Below are positions 8,800-15,075 of a DNA stretch of 64,000 nt, piece by piece. Origin of the DNA: Megasphaera vaginalis (ex Bordigoni et al. 2020) (GTDB taxonomy: Bacteria > Bacillota > Negativicutes > Veillonellales > Megasphaeraceae); contig NZ_OEQB01000007.1 in the NCBI RefSeq assembly GCF_900240295.1, positions 1 to 64,000 on the forward strand, in the 5' to 3' direction. The position numbers and the translations under genes were made by a program. Under the pieces are notes generated by a model that worked only from the letters and a program-made list of their open reading frames with translations, had not been told where the DNA came from and did not search any database. Positions within the stretch are counted from its first letter, which is position 1, and each line of letters opens with the position of its first letter.

Positions 8800-9230
8800 A
8801 ATCTCGCCCCCAGTGCCCGCAGATCAGTAGCCAGTTCACCATAGCACTCTTTCGGAATATCCATCATCGATACAGCACCGTATTTTTGCATCAACGCCTG
8901 CAAATCAGCAATTTTTCCCGCGTCCATAAGCGGTGCTGTCGCAGTCAGCAGTTCATCCAGCGTGTATTCCTTGACCGGCGCCTTCGGTACGACAGGCGGC
9001 TCCGGAGCAGCGGCGCTCACAGGTTCCGGGTTAGCCGGGGCGGTGGCCTGCGGTGTTTCCGGCACAGGAGTTGCTGCTTCCGGCGGTTTAGCGGTAACTT
9101 CCGGTGTTGCATCCAAATATGGATGCTGGTCTTCTTCCGTTTTTACTGCGCTCAAAATTGAGCCGAGCGCGCTAAAATCTTTCATAATTTCATCCATGCC
9201 ACCGGTAAATTCGATGTTAATTTTCATCAT
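8796..9230 (-). CDS. Conserved phage protein with Pro/Ala-rich linker, function unknown
   Basis: 144 residues. A short N-terminal segment (MKINIEF) is followed by an acidic helix, then a linker of about 60 residues dominated by Pro, Ala, Glu and Val, and a compact C-terminal domain (YTLDELLTATAPLMDAGK to DLRALGARL). Similar arrangements precede DUF2800 genes in Firmicute prophages; I know of no assigned function. The C-terminal block may be a protein-protein interaction module tethered by the flexible linker. GAGGAGG precedes the start, and the gene overlaps both neighbours, so it is part of the replication operon. Confidence 0.7.
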   Translation of the reverse strand: MMKINIEFTGGMDEIMKDFSALGSILSAVKTEEDQHPYLDATPEVTAKPPEAATPVPETPQATAPANPEPVSAAAPEPPVVPKAPVKEYTLDELLTATAPLMDAGKIADLQALMQKYGAVSMMDIPKECYGELATDLRALGARL

Positions 9231-10188
9231 GATTTTCCTCCTCTTTGCAGTTCAATAACATCTGATTATAATAAGATTCTTTCAGTTCAAATCCCATGGC
9301 CCGGCGGCTCATCTGCAGGGCTACGACTGGGACGCTGCCGATACCGGCGAACGGGTCCAGTACGATGTCATCGGGATTGGTCCATAGTTCTATGCACCGG
9401 GCAATCAGGTCAAGCTGAAGCGGGCAGATGTGCCGCTCGTCTTTTTCATCCCGTGCCGCTGCCCGGTTGAGCGTGTTGCTCTGCCGGATGTCCAGCCAGA
9501 CCGGTGATGCGTACCGGCGCCACACTTGATGACTGTATATCGGTACTGTGTTGTACTTCTTCTTTGCTTCGACGAGTTCCGGGTCCGGCTGTGGCCGTAG
9601 CGTCTTCACGCCCTCTGGCTCATTGTCACCGTAGAATCGTTTCAGCCCGTCGTCATGAGAGACCGGCTCTGGGTTATCCCCCGGCTTGCGGAAAGTCACT
9701 ATATAATCCGGCAAGCCCATCCTGCACATGGCCGAATCTTTGCATAGTTGCTTATGCATCAGCCCCAGGGCCTTTGTCCGTGTAGCCTCTACCAGCGGGT
9801 CCTTCCAAATAACGACGCGGCTATGGTAGATGAAGCCCGCTTTTTCAAATGCCCGAACAATTTCTCCCGGGAAGTCCTTCAAGCCGATGACGCCGTCGCG
9901 GCTTAACATTTTCGGGATGTCCATGCAGTGTACCGATACCAGTCGCCCCGGCATGATGACGCGGTACAGCCCGTGGATTAGAAAGCCAAAATGCGCGTAA
10001 AACTGGGTATCACTGTCGCTGTTTCCCATGTCCCGGTCGCTGTTGCTGTACGTGTACAGCGACGAAAAAGGCGGTGAAAAAATACTGTAGTGGATGCTGC
10101 TCTCCGGCAGCCCGTGCAGCATCTCTACGGAGTCACCGTTATATAGTGATACCTTATCCGATACGTACTGGTTTATTACTTGTGTCAT
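9217..10188 (-). CDS. Phage DNA methyltransferase (N6-adenine/N4-cytosine class)
   Basis: 323 residues with motif order of a beta-class amino-methyltransferase. The catalytic SPPF motif (motif IV) is at residues 38-41, and the AdoMet-binding VLDPFAGIGS (motif I) is near 276-285, followed by GFELKESYYNQM. SPPF is more often seen in N4-cytosine enzymes, but the sequence alone does not fix the target base. No matching phage restriction gene is adjacent, so it is probably an orphan enzyme that protects phage DNA against host restriction. GGAGGAACTGGAAG precedes ATG 10188, and the start overlaps the upstream gene by 35 bp. Confidence 0.88.
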   Translation of the reverse strand: MTQVINQYVSDKVSLYNGDSVEMLHGLPESSIHYSIFSPPFSSLYTYSNSDRDMGNSDSDTQFYAHFGFLIHGLYRVIMPGRLVSVHCMDIPKMLSRDGVIGLKDFPGEIVRAFEKAGFIYHSRVVIWKDPLVEATRTKALGLMHKQLCKDSAMCRMGLPDYIVTFRKPGDNPEPVSHDDGLKRFYGDNEPEGVKTLRPQPDPELVEAKKKYNTVPIYSHQVWRRYASPVWLDIRQSNTLNRAAARDEKDERHICPLQLDLIARCIELWTNPDDIVLDPFAGIGSVPVVALQMSRRAMGFELKESYYNQMLLNCKEEENHDEN

Positions 10189-10561
10189 CTTCCAGTTCCT
10201 CCTCTGGTTTTGGCATGTACAGTACCGGGATTCCCCGGGCTTGGGCGAACGCGTATTCCGCCATGACGCCCCGGGATTCTGCCCAGTTCTCGCCCAGGAT
10301 TATTAAGGCGTCGCATCGTGACAGCAGCGTCAGGCAGTCGTCTATCCCATCTTCGTAAGTCAGATCATGATAGGACGCCCCGAAGGCCAGCACTGGTGAG
10401 ATATACGTGTACTTGTTCTCAATCTCGATATCCGGCAGTTGTTTCCTGAGCCTGTATGGGATCCGGTACTCCTGGCTGTTCAGGTCCTGCAGGATCTTAG
10501 CGGCCCGGGCCTCGACTTCTTTCTTTCCGCCATATGGCATGGCTACGTAAATCAGTTTCAT
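10154..10561 (-). CDS. Nucleoside 2-deoxyribosyltransferase-like (DUF4406/DUF1937-type) protein
   Basis: 135 residues. It begins with KLIYVAMPYGG, a strand followed by a glycine turn as in nucleoside 2-deoxyribosyltransferase-like domains, and contains SRCDALIILGENWAESRGVMAEYAFAQARGIPV, in which the Asp and the S/GxxxE element match the conserved core of this superfamily. Phage members may modify or salvage nucleotides, but this subgroup has no firm assignment that I know of. It lies between a helicase and a methyltransferase gene, consistent with nucleotide or DNA modification. GGAGG lies upstream of ATG 10561. Confidence 0.72.
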   Translation of the reverse strand: MKLIYVAMPYGGKKEVEARAAKILQDLNSQEYRIPYRLRKQLPDIEIENKYTYISPVLAFGASYHDLTYEDGIDDCLTLLSRCDALIILGENWAESRGVMAEYAFAQARGIPVLYMPKPEEELEDDTSNKPVRIG

Positions 10562-10563
10562 CG

Positions 10564-11934
10564 TTATATTGCCTCCATTTCTGCCCAGGCAGGTAATTGC
10601 ATGGGCGTTGCCGGTTTGTAGACGCTCATGATGCGCGCCGTCCGGGATAAGTTTTCTTTGACGGATTCGCGGGTTAATTCTGCCATTTTCCGCCTCATGT
10701 TGATGGCATCCGCTTCTTTGCGTTCAATATTTTCCTTAACCGTGCCTTCTTTGGCGCTGATGATGATGTAGACATTGACGGGCTGAGTCTGGCCAAAGCG
10801 CCAGCAACGGCGAACAGCTTGATAGTATTGTTCGTAGCTGTCACTCAATCCAACAAATATCATGTTGTGGCAGTTCTGCCAGTTCATCCCGAATCCGGCG
10901 ATCTTAGGTTTCGTGACTAGGCATTTCAGGACGCCGACAGAAAAGCCCAGCATCGTACTCGACTTATAGCTGCTTTTGTCGGATCCGAGGACCTGCCGCG
11001 ATAAGTTGCAGAGCTCATGGAGCTTTTCCGATTCTGCATTGAGGTCACACCATACCAGCCATTGGTCCTGGCTGTTGTTGACTAGGTCCGCAGCAGCTTG
11101 GCATCGTGCGTCCAGTGATTCCTTCCGCGCATTGCGCCGTTGTGTCAGCGTCAGCCTTTCTGTTGTCGGCGTATCGCCGTCAACAATGATTTCATGCATC
11201 CGGAGCTCCGGCAGTGTGTAGCCCTCGTCTTTATAGTCCAGACTGACCGGGTTATCGAGGACGACGGCCCACCCTGCCATCCAGCGCCAGAATGCCTTTT
11301 CTGCGTGGCCCTTGAGCCGCCATTTCGACGTTTCTCCGCCGTCGTGGACGAAGAACATGCTGAGCATCTCCGTCCTTGTCATGATGCCCAGGAATTCGCT
11401 ATGGTTGCCGAGCTCCATATAGTCATTAGGCGCCGGTGTCGCCGTGCAGGCCAGCCGGTACGGTGTCCTGAAGAAAGCGTTGATCAGCATCGTCCGGACC
11501 TTGCCGGTAAAGGACTTCAGGATTGATGATTCGTCCAGGACGACACCGGCAAGTACGGCCGTGTCGAATCGGTCCAGCTTGTCGTAGTTCGTGATGTTGA
11601 CCCCGTTTACAACATCTTCCGGATGCTCAATGACGACGGCGTCAATACCGAACCGCCTGCCCTCTGCTGCGGTTTGCGCTGCAACAGCCAGCGGCGCAAG
11701 AATCAGTACTGGTTTATTAGTGGCTTTATGTACTTCCAACGACCATGCCAGCTGCATCAGCGTTTTCCCCAGCCCGCAATCCGCAAAAATAGCGGCTCTA
11801 CCCTTTGCTAATGCCCAGTGCACGATATCGCGTTGGAAGTCGAACAGCGCTGGAGTCAGCTGATCCACCGGGACCTGCAGACCGTGGCTGGCGTCAATCG
11901 TCATTTTAGATTGTATGAAATTCGTGTAGTCCAT
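10564..11934 (-). CDS. Second phage SNF2-family helicase/ATPase
   Basis: 456 residues from ATG 11934. Walker A (DCGLGKT) is at about residues 52-58. The DE box reads VVLDESSILKS, motif III is CTATPAPNDYMELGNHSEFLG, and motif VI is YQAVRRCWRFGQTQPV. The RxCWRxGQ form is typical of the phage-type Snf2 helicases that occur with methyltransferases. The start at 11934 has only a weak ribosome site. The same frame continues upstream to ATG 12084, which has a strong one, so a Cys-rich N-terminal extension of 50 residues may be translated (see the entry at 11940-12084). It probably remodels DNA during phage replication. Confidence 0.88.
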   Translation of the reverse strand: MDYTNFIQSKMTIDASHGLQVPVDQLTPALFDFQRDIVHWALAKGRAAIFADCGLGKTLMQLAWSLEVHKATNKPVLILAPLAVAAQTAAEGRRFGIDAVVIEHPEDVVNGVNITNYDKLDRFDTAVLAGVVLDESSILKSFTGKVRTMLINAFFRTPYRLACTATPAPNDYMELGNHSEFLGIMTRTEMLSMFFVHDGGETSKWRLKGHAEKAFWRWMAGWAVVLDNPVSLDYKDEGYTLPELRMHEIIVDGDTPTTERLTLTQRRNARKESLDARCQAAADLVNNSQDQWLVWCDLNAESEKLHELCNLSRQVLGSDKSSYKSSTMLGFSVGVLKCLVTKPKIAGFGMNWQNCHNMIFVGLSDSYEQYYQAVRRCWRFGQTQPVNVYIIISAKEGTVKENIERKEADAINMRRKMAELTRESVKENLSRTARIMSVYKPATPMQLPAWAEMEAI

Positions 11935-11939
11935 GGTGG

Positions 11940-12084
11940 TCACTCGTTTTCTGTGATATACTGTTGTTGGAATATTTTTTTTTGCCGGTATCCTGTTGGC
12001 GCAGGTGCCGGCGCTTTTTTGTATGCCTATGCACTCATCCGGGATGCAGTAGCCATCCCAGGCACAGGCTCTGCAGTCTTCCAT
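11940..12084 (-). CDS. Small Cys-rich leader ORF joined to the helicase by an A9 tract
   Basis: AAAGGAGG precedes ATG 12084. The first residues are MEDCRACAWDGYCIPDECIG, with Cys at 4, 7, 13, 18 and 28, a possible zinc knuckle. The frame then crosses nine consecutive A (minus strand, 11975-11983) and runs into the helicase. With eight A the frame would instead end at the TGA at 11942-11940, five bases before the helicase ATG, the classical layout of two coupled genes. A small free protein, a Cys-rich helicase extension, or both through slippage are possible. I do not recognise the family. Confidence 0.5.
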
Positions 12085-12098
12085 AGGCCCCGCCTCCT

Positions 12099-12437
12099 TT
12101 ACATTTTTTCTAAGATCAGCCGTATTTCACGGCCTACGGATAGCCGGTCCGCAAACGTAGCTTGCTGTCGGAAATCCTCCATGTAAGCTTCCACCATCTC
12201 TTCGTAGATGGCGGCCTTGAATACACTGGTCGTGTTGGCCGGACGTGCCCGAAACTCTTTCAGGACCGATACGCTGCCATCACTTTCCGGTTTCAGGTAC
12301 CCGGCGGCGATCAGCCGGTGCTTCATCGTCCGCAGGGCGTCAGATGATACGTCTACGGCCCTTGCTCCTTCTTCATTCGTCAGACTCGGATTCTCCGCGT
12401 ATAGGGAAAACAGCTGAGCCATTTTTGATTTTTTCAT
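12099..12437 (-). CDS. Putative winged-helix phage protein
   Basis: 112 residues. The N-terminal 55 residues (MAQLFSLYAENPSLTNEEGARAVDVSSDALRTMKHRLIAAGYL) have the helix pattern of a winged helix-turn-helix, with a recognition helix around SSDALRTMKHRL. The C-terminal half is an amphipathic helical region. A strong AAAGGAGGT precedes the ATG. It is one of the first genes of the minus-strand early operon, so a regulatory or replication-accessory role is likely. No specific family is recognised. Confidence 0.65.
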   Translation of the reverse strand: MKKSKMAQLFSLYAENPSLTNEEGARAVDVSSDALRTMKHRLIAAGYLKPESDGSVSVLKEFRARPANTTSVFKAAIYEEMVEAYMEDFRQQATFADRLSVGREIRLILEKM

Positions 12438-12450
12438 AAAATTACCTCCT

Positions 12451-12681
12451 TTAATGGATGATTAAATGATTCGTCCACATGATATACGCGACCATGATGA
12501 CCGTCAGGAGCACCCCGCCCAGAAATAAACATCCGGCTATAGCGGTATCTGCTTCATCCTGCAGGGAAATGATTTCCCGCCAGGCTCGTTCGCTGATTTC
12601 AGGCTCGCTGGGCTTAGGCTCTTCCGGCCGATGCCGGGAATTAATCCACGGCTCAGGCCGTGGTAATTCGTGTTGCTTCAT
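12451..12681 (-). CDS. Small phage membrane protein, function unknown
   Basis: 76 residues. The first 45 are hydrophilic and Pro/Glu-rich; they are followed by a short helix and one hydrophobic segment (residues ~49-68, GCLFLGGVLLTVIMVAYIMW) that should span the membrane, ending in a short polar tail. GAAGGAGGTGAAGG upstream supports translation, and the ATG overlaps the stop of the preceding gene by 4 bp. Single-span early phage proteins sometimes act in superinfection exclusion, but nothing in the sequence shows that here. Confidence 0.6.
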   Translation of the reverse strand: MKQHELPRPEPWINSRHRPEEPKPSEPEISERAWREIISLQDEADTAIAGCLFLGGVLLTVIMVAYIMWTNHLIIH

Positions 12682-12914
12682 TCTTCCTTCACCTCCTTCA
12701 GTAATTCCAACAGGTCCTGACCATCGTATTTGGTCAGGAAAGCGTTGAACGTGGACTTTCTTACTCGCTTGTTATTGCCAAATCGCAGGGTTTTCAGCAG
12801 CCCTTGCTTAACAATCTGCGCCACTATGTGTGGTGACGTGCGCAGTCTAATGCGCACTTCTTCTAGGCTCATGAGCCTATCCGCGTCATCCATCGGAATA
12901 GTATCTTTAGTCAT
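12678..12914 (-). CDS. Small helix-turn-helix (excisionase/MerR-like) DNA-binding protein
   Basis: 78 residues. The pattern DADRLMSLEEVRIRLRTSPHIVAQIVKQGLLKTLRFGNNKRVRKSTFNAFL is that of a helix_turn_helix_17/excisionase-type domain, in which a short HTH is followed by a strand pair and an Arg-rich wing. Such proteins act as excisionases or early regulators in prophages. It is the second gene of the early leftward operon after cro. GGAGGTGGG precedes ATG 12914. Confidence 0.7.
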   Translation of the reverse strand: MTKDTIPMDDADRLMSLEEVRIRLRTSPHIVAQIVKQGLLKTLRFGNNKRVRKSTFNAFLTKYDGQDLLELLKEVKEE

Positions 12915-12983
12915 CGTCCCACCTCCTGTACCGGGCGTTCCAGCATCGTACCTTCTTTCATGTAAATCAATCTCCCTCTTTTT

Positions 12984-13000
12984 GTCACTTAATACGTAAC
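12984..13000. promoter_or_regulatory. Second operator-like palindrome, overlapping the cro stop codon
   Basis: GTCACTTAATACGTAAC matches the operator GTTACTTATTAGGTAAC at 14 of 17 positions. The stop codon of the Cro-like gene lies inside it. An intragenic or downstream operator could support DNA looping by the repressor. Confidence 0.5.
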
Positions 13001-13197
13001 CTTGTCGGTAAAAAAATTTTTATAGGGTTAGAAATATTCAGAAATTTTACCATTGCATACAATTCGTCAGAGTTGAAGACACCTTTTTTCATCTTTTCGT
13101 AGAAAGTCTTAGGGGTGATACCGAGCGCATCCGCTACCTGTACCTGAGACTTCCCTTCCCGCGCAATGATACCGCGCAGGGCATTTGTATCGACCAT
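12985..13197 (-). CDS. Cro-like XRE-family regulator
   Basis: 70 residues containing a lambda-repressor-type HTH: LRGIIAREGKSQVQVADALGITPKTFYEKMKKG, where SQVQVADALG and TPKTFYEKM form the two helices. This matches the DUF739/Cro-like proteins that open the lytic operon of Firmicute phages. It is divergent from the repressor at 13381 and has a strong promoter (TTGACG-N17-TATACT) and AAAGGAGGTGAT ribosome site. A palindromic operator lies just downstream of the promoter, and a related site covers its own stop codon. Confidence 0.85.
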   Translation of the reverse strand: MVDTNALRGIIAREGKSQVQVADALGITPKTFYEKMKKGVFNSDELYAMVKFLNISNPIKIFLPTRLRIK

Positions 13198-13215
13198 GAT
13201 ATCACCTCCTTTTTT

Positions 13216-13232
13216 GTTACTTATTAGGTAAC
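13216..13232. promoter_or_regulatory. Phage operator O1, repressor/Cro binding palindrome
   Basis: GTTACTTATTAGGTAAC is a near-palindrome with GTTAC/GTAAC ends. It lies between the -10 box of the leftward promoter and the cro ribosome site, a position where a bound repressor would block early transcription. Confidence 0.65.
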
Positions 13233-13244
13233 TTTCATAGTTAG

Positions 13245-13273
13245 AGTATACTGTTAATTTTGTCCCTCGTCAA
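13245..13273 (-). promoter_or_regulatory. Early leftward promoter (cro operon)
   Basis: On the minus strand, TTGACG (13273-13268) and TATACT (13250-13245) are separated by exactly 17 bases, followed by the operator and the cro gene. A near-consensus sigma-70 promoter. Confidence 0.8.
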
Positions 13274-13280
13274 GTGATTT

Positions 13281-13297
13281 TCTACCTAATTTATAAT
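13281..13297. promoter_or_regulatory. Third operator-like site
   Basis: TCTACCTAATTTATAAT shares the core TACCTAAT and the following TAA with the reverse strand of O1 (11 of 17 positions). It lies between the divergent promoters. It is a weaker match than O1. Confidence 0.4.
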
Positions 13298-13304
13298 ATT
13301 TTTG

Positions 13305-13334
13305 TTGCACAATATGTGATTTTCGTGCTATAAT
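13305..13334 (+). promoter_or_regulatory. Repressor (cI-type) promoter
   Basis: TTGCAC, 18 bases, then TATAAT with an extended TGC before it. It lies 46 bases before the ATG at 13381, which has its own AAGGAG site. Confidence 0.7.
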
Positions 13335-13380
13335 GTACTTATAGATGATTAAATACAATATAGCAAGAAGGAGCTTTGCT

Positions 13381-13758
13381 ATGACAACTTTAAACGAAAA
13401 TATTAAAAGAACAAGATTACAGCAGAAGATGACACTGGATGATGTCGCTAAAATCGTGGGGGTCAGCCGGCAGACAATCCAGCGATATGAATCCGGAGTC
13501 ATTGGAAATATACCATCTGACCGGATAGAAAAGATTGCGCTGGCGCTGCATACGACACCAGGCGCTCTCATGGGTTGGGAACAAGCTGAGGACCAGAACG
13601 GCTATTACGATGATTCTGATACAGCGGAACTGGCAGAAAAGCTGCGCACGGACCCGGAGCTTAAGATTCTCTTCTCGGCAGCAGCGGACCTGTCACCGGA
13701 AGAAATGCAGCAGGCGGCCAACTACATCCGGTTTTTGAAAACGGAAAGGAATAAATAG
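13381..13758 (+). CDS. Prophage XRE-family repressor (CI-like, short form)
   Basis: 125 residues from ATG 13381, which follows GAAGGAG; an in-frame start 36 bases earlier lacks a site. Residues ~5-60 form an XRE HTH (MTLDDVAKIVGVSRQTIQRYESGVIGNIPSDRIEKIALAL). There is no LexA-type Ser/Lys peptidase domain. Instead a short tail (GYYDDSDTAELAEKLRTDPEL to ANYIRFLK) ends the protein. Divergent from cro with operators between, it is the lysogeny repressor candidate. The tail is closely related to that of the second repressor at 14325. Induction probably involves something other than RecA-driven self-cleavage. Confidence 0.85.
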   Translation: MTTLNENIKRTRLQQKMTLDDVAKIVGVSRQTIQRYESGVIGNIPSDRIEKIALALHTTPGALMGWEQAEDQNGYYDDSDTAELAEKLRTDPELKILFSAAADLSPEEMQQAANYIRFLKTERNK

Positions 13759-13850
13759 CTTGAACATTAACATCATAGTTACTACGCATCTGCCGTCAAA
13801 GGTCAGAGCTATGACGACACCTAATGAGAGTGGTACGTATACGAATATCG

Positions 13851-13937
13851 TCAATGCGATGCTGTCCTGCAGGGTTCTTTTTCTTTGTCTTCCATTCCTC
13901 TCACCTCCTTATCTCCTTTCGATTGCTCGATAACCAT
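13851..13937 (-). CDS. Possible 28-residue peptide, weakly supported
   Basis: AAGGAGG lies 12 bases before ATG 13937, and the frame runs through a second in-frame ATG (13895) with its own AAGGAGGTGAGAGGA, ending at TGA 13851. The product would be a charged peptide (Lys/Glu-rich). Beyond the stop another frame is hydrophobic, as in small membrane toxins, but it has no usable start. Two ribosome sites are real sequence features; the gene itself is uncertain. Confidence 0.25.
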   Translation of the reverse strand: MVIEQSKGDKEVRGMEDKEKEPCRTASH

Positions 13938-14015
13938 ATTATTTTTGCCGACCTCCTTTCTCTTGGTTAGGCGGGTTATGATTTTATGTTATTAATCGTC
14001 TGCTATATTAGACAA

Positions 14016-14204
14016 TCAGGCTATAAAAATATCCGAAACCTTACACATTAAAGAATTTGCTAATCTTATTAACGTTATTGTCGAAGTAGGAACTTCCATA
14101 TCACTTTCTATAGAAATAATTGTTTGACGGGATATTCCTGCTCTTTTTGCCAATTCTTCTTGAGTAAGACCAAGAAGTTTTCTCCTCTCTTTCACTTTAT
14201 ACAT
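14016..14204 (-). CDS. Small XRE-family regulator (YgzD-like)
   Basis: 62 residues that are almost entirely one HTH: KVKERRKLLGLTQEELAKRAGISRQTIISIESDMEVPTSTITLIRLANSL. This matches the short YgzD/Cro-type regulators of Firmicutes. GGGGAGGTGATG precedes ATG 14204, and the promoter is a perfect TTGACA-N17-TATAAT with an inverted repeat in the spacer. The gene is AT-rich, unlike the repressor to its left, and belongs to the inserted cassette. It is divergent from the second repressor and so plays the part of Cro in that pair. Confidence 0.8.
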   Translation of the reverse strand: MYKVKERRKLLGLTQEELAKRAGISRQTIISIESDMEVPTSTITLIRLANSLMCKVSDIFIA

Positions 14205-14231
14205 GTCATCACCTCCCCCTTCTTTGTGTCC

Positions 14232-14260
14232 ATTATATTAGACAAAATTATATTTGTCAA
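14232..14260 (-). promoter_or_regulatory. Consensus promoter with internal operator (cassette)
   Basis: On the minus strand, TTGACA and TATAAT are separated by 17 bases. The inverted repeat GACAAA-N6-TTTGTC (14241-14258) occupies the spacer, a likely autoregulatory operator. Confidence 0.8.
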
Positions 14261-14266
14261 ATATAT

Positions 14267-14295
14267 TTTACAAATTTCTTCTGTTGGTGTATGAT
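14267..14295 (+). promoter_or_regulatory. Promoter of the second repressor
   Basis: TTTACA, 17 bases, TATGAT with TG one base before it. It is divergent from the consensus promoter on the other strand and shares the operator region. Confidence 0.65.
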
Positions 14296-14324
14296 ATATT
14301 TAACGCCAAGGGAGGATGGTTTTA

Positions 14325-14747
14325 ATGTATATAGGCGAATTGATAAAAAAATACCGCGAGCAAAATAATCTCTCAATGCAAGAATTTGCTAACCGTTCAG
14401 GATTAAGTAAAGCTTATATTGGAATGTTAGAAAAAGTGATTAACCCTTCTACTGGAAAGCCAATAAGCCCATCTTTACCAAAAATGCAAGCTATTGCAAG
14501 GGCAATGAATATGTCATTGGATGACTTATTACCTAAATTAGAAAGTGATCAAGAGGTTATAATTAATACTCAACCTCAAGGCTATTACATAGATCCTGAA
14601 ACAGCTGCATATGCTGAAGAGTTGCGTACTAATCCAGAACTGAAAGTTCTTTTCAGCGCGTCCAAGGATTTAACAAAAGAACAGATGAAAGAAGCATACA
14701 ACTATATAAAATTCTTAAAATCGAGGGAAAAAAATAATGACGATTAA
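14325..14747 (+). CDS. Second XRE-family repressor of the prophage
   Basis: 140 residues from ATG 14325; GGGAGGA lies at proper distance, while the ATG nine bases earlier is too close to it. The N-terminal HTH reads IGELIKKYREQNNLSMQEFANRSGLSKAYIGMLEK. The C-terminal tail is homologous to that of the 13381 repressor: 30 of 47 positions identical from GYY to FLK, counted by eye. It overlaps an ImmA-like peptidase gene by 11 bp, the arrangement used by ImmR/ImmA-type systems in which the peptidase inactivates the repressor. Codon use is AT-rich, unlike the left part of the prophage. Confidence 0.85.
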   Translation: MYIGELIKKYREQNNLSMQEFANRSGLSKAYIGMLEKVINPSTGKPISPSLPKMQAIARAMNMSLDDLLPKLESDQEVIINTQPQGYYIDPETAAYAEELRTNPELKVLFSASKDLTKEQMKEAYNYIKFLKSREKNNDD

Positions 14748-14997
14748 TATAGTACTTTGCGATATTCCGTATGCCAAAGCTGGCACGGCAGAAAATGACG
14801 ATGGCAGCTATACCATTTGTATTAATAAAGGGTTATCACAAGAGCAAGCGAAAGACGAAATTTTGCACGAACTATCGCATATAAATAGGAATGATTTTGA
14901 CGCAAAAAAAGAAGCGACCCTTATTGAAGAAATGATTCGTCGCAGTGATTTCATAGAAGACGCTAAAGATATGGATTTCTTCTATCATGTTGTTTAA
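14737..14997 (+). CDS. ImmA/IrrE-type short metallopeptidase
   Basis: 86 residues with a zinc-binding HExxH motif at residues 44-48 (HELSH) inside EILHELSHINR, and acidic residues downstream that could supply the third ligand. Small proteins of this type cleave or inactivate the phage repressor encoded just upstream, as described for ImmA of ICEBs1. The start overlaps the repressor gene by 11 bp, so the two are translationally coupled. It is shorter than classical ImmA and so may be a minimal version. The N-terminal segment DDGSYTICINKGLSQEQAKDEI fits the family. Confidence 0.82.
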   Translation: MTINIVLCDIPYAKAGTAENDDGSYTICINKGLSQEQAKDEILHELSHINRNDFDAKKEATLIEEMIRRSDFIEDAKDMDFFYHVV

Positions 14998-15075
14998 AAA
15001 CAAATTATGTCAAATCCCTTGTCAAAAACACTAATTTTACAAAGTATGATTTAATTATAATTAGGAGGAATTATT

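Noticed and set aside
13759-13850. Hydrophobic minus-strand frame resembling a small holin-like toxin
   Set aside because: No in-frame ATG, GTG or TTG with a ribosome site precedes the hydrophobic stretch, and the adjacent good start leads into a different frame that stops at 13851.
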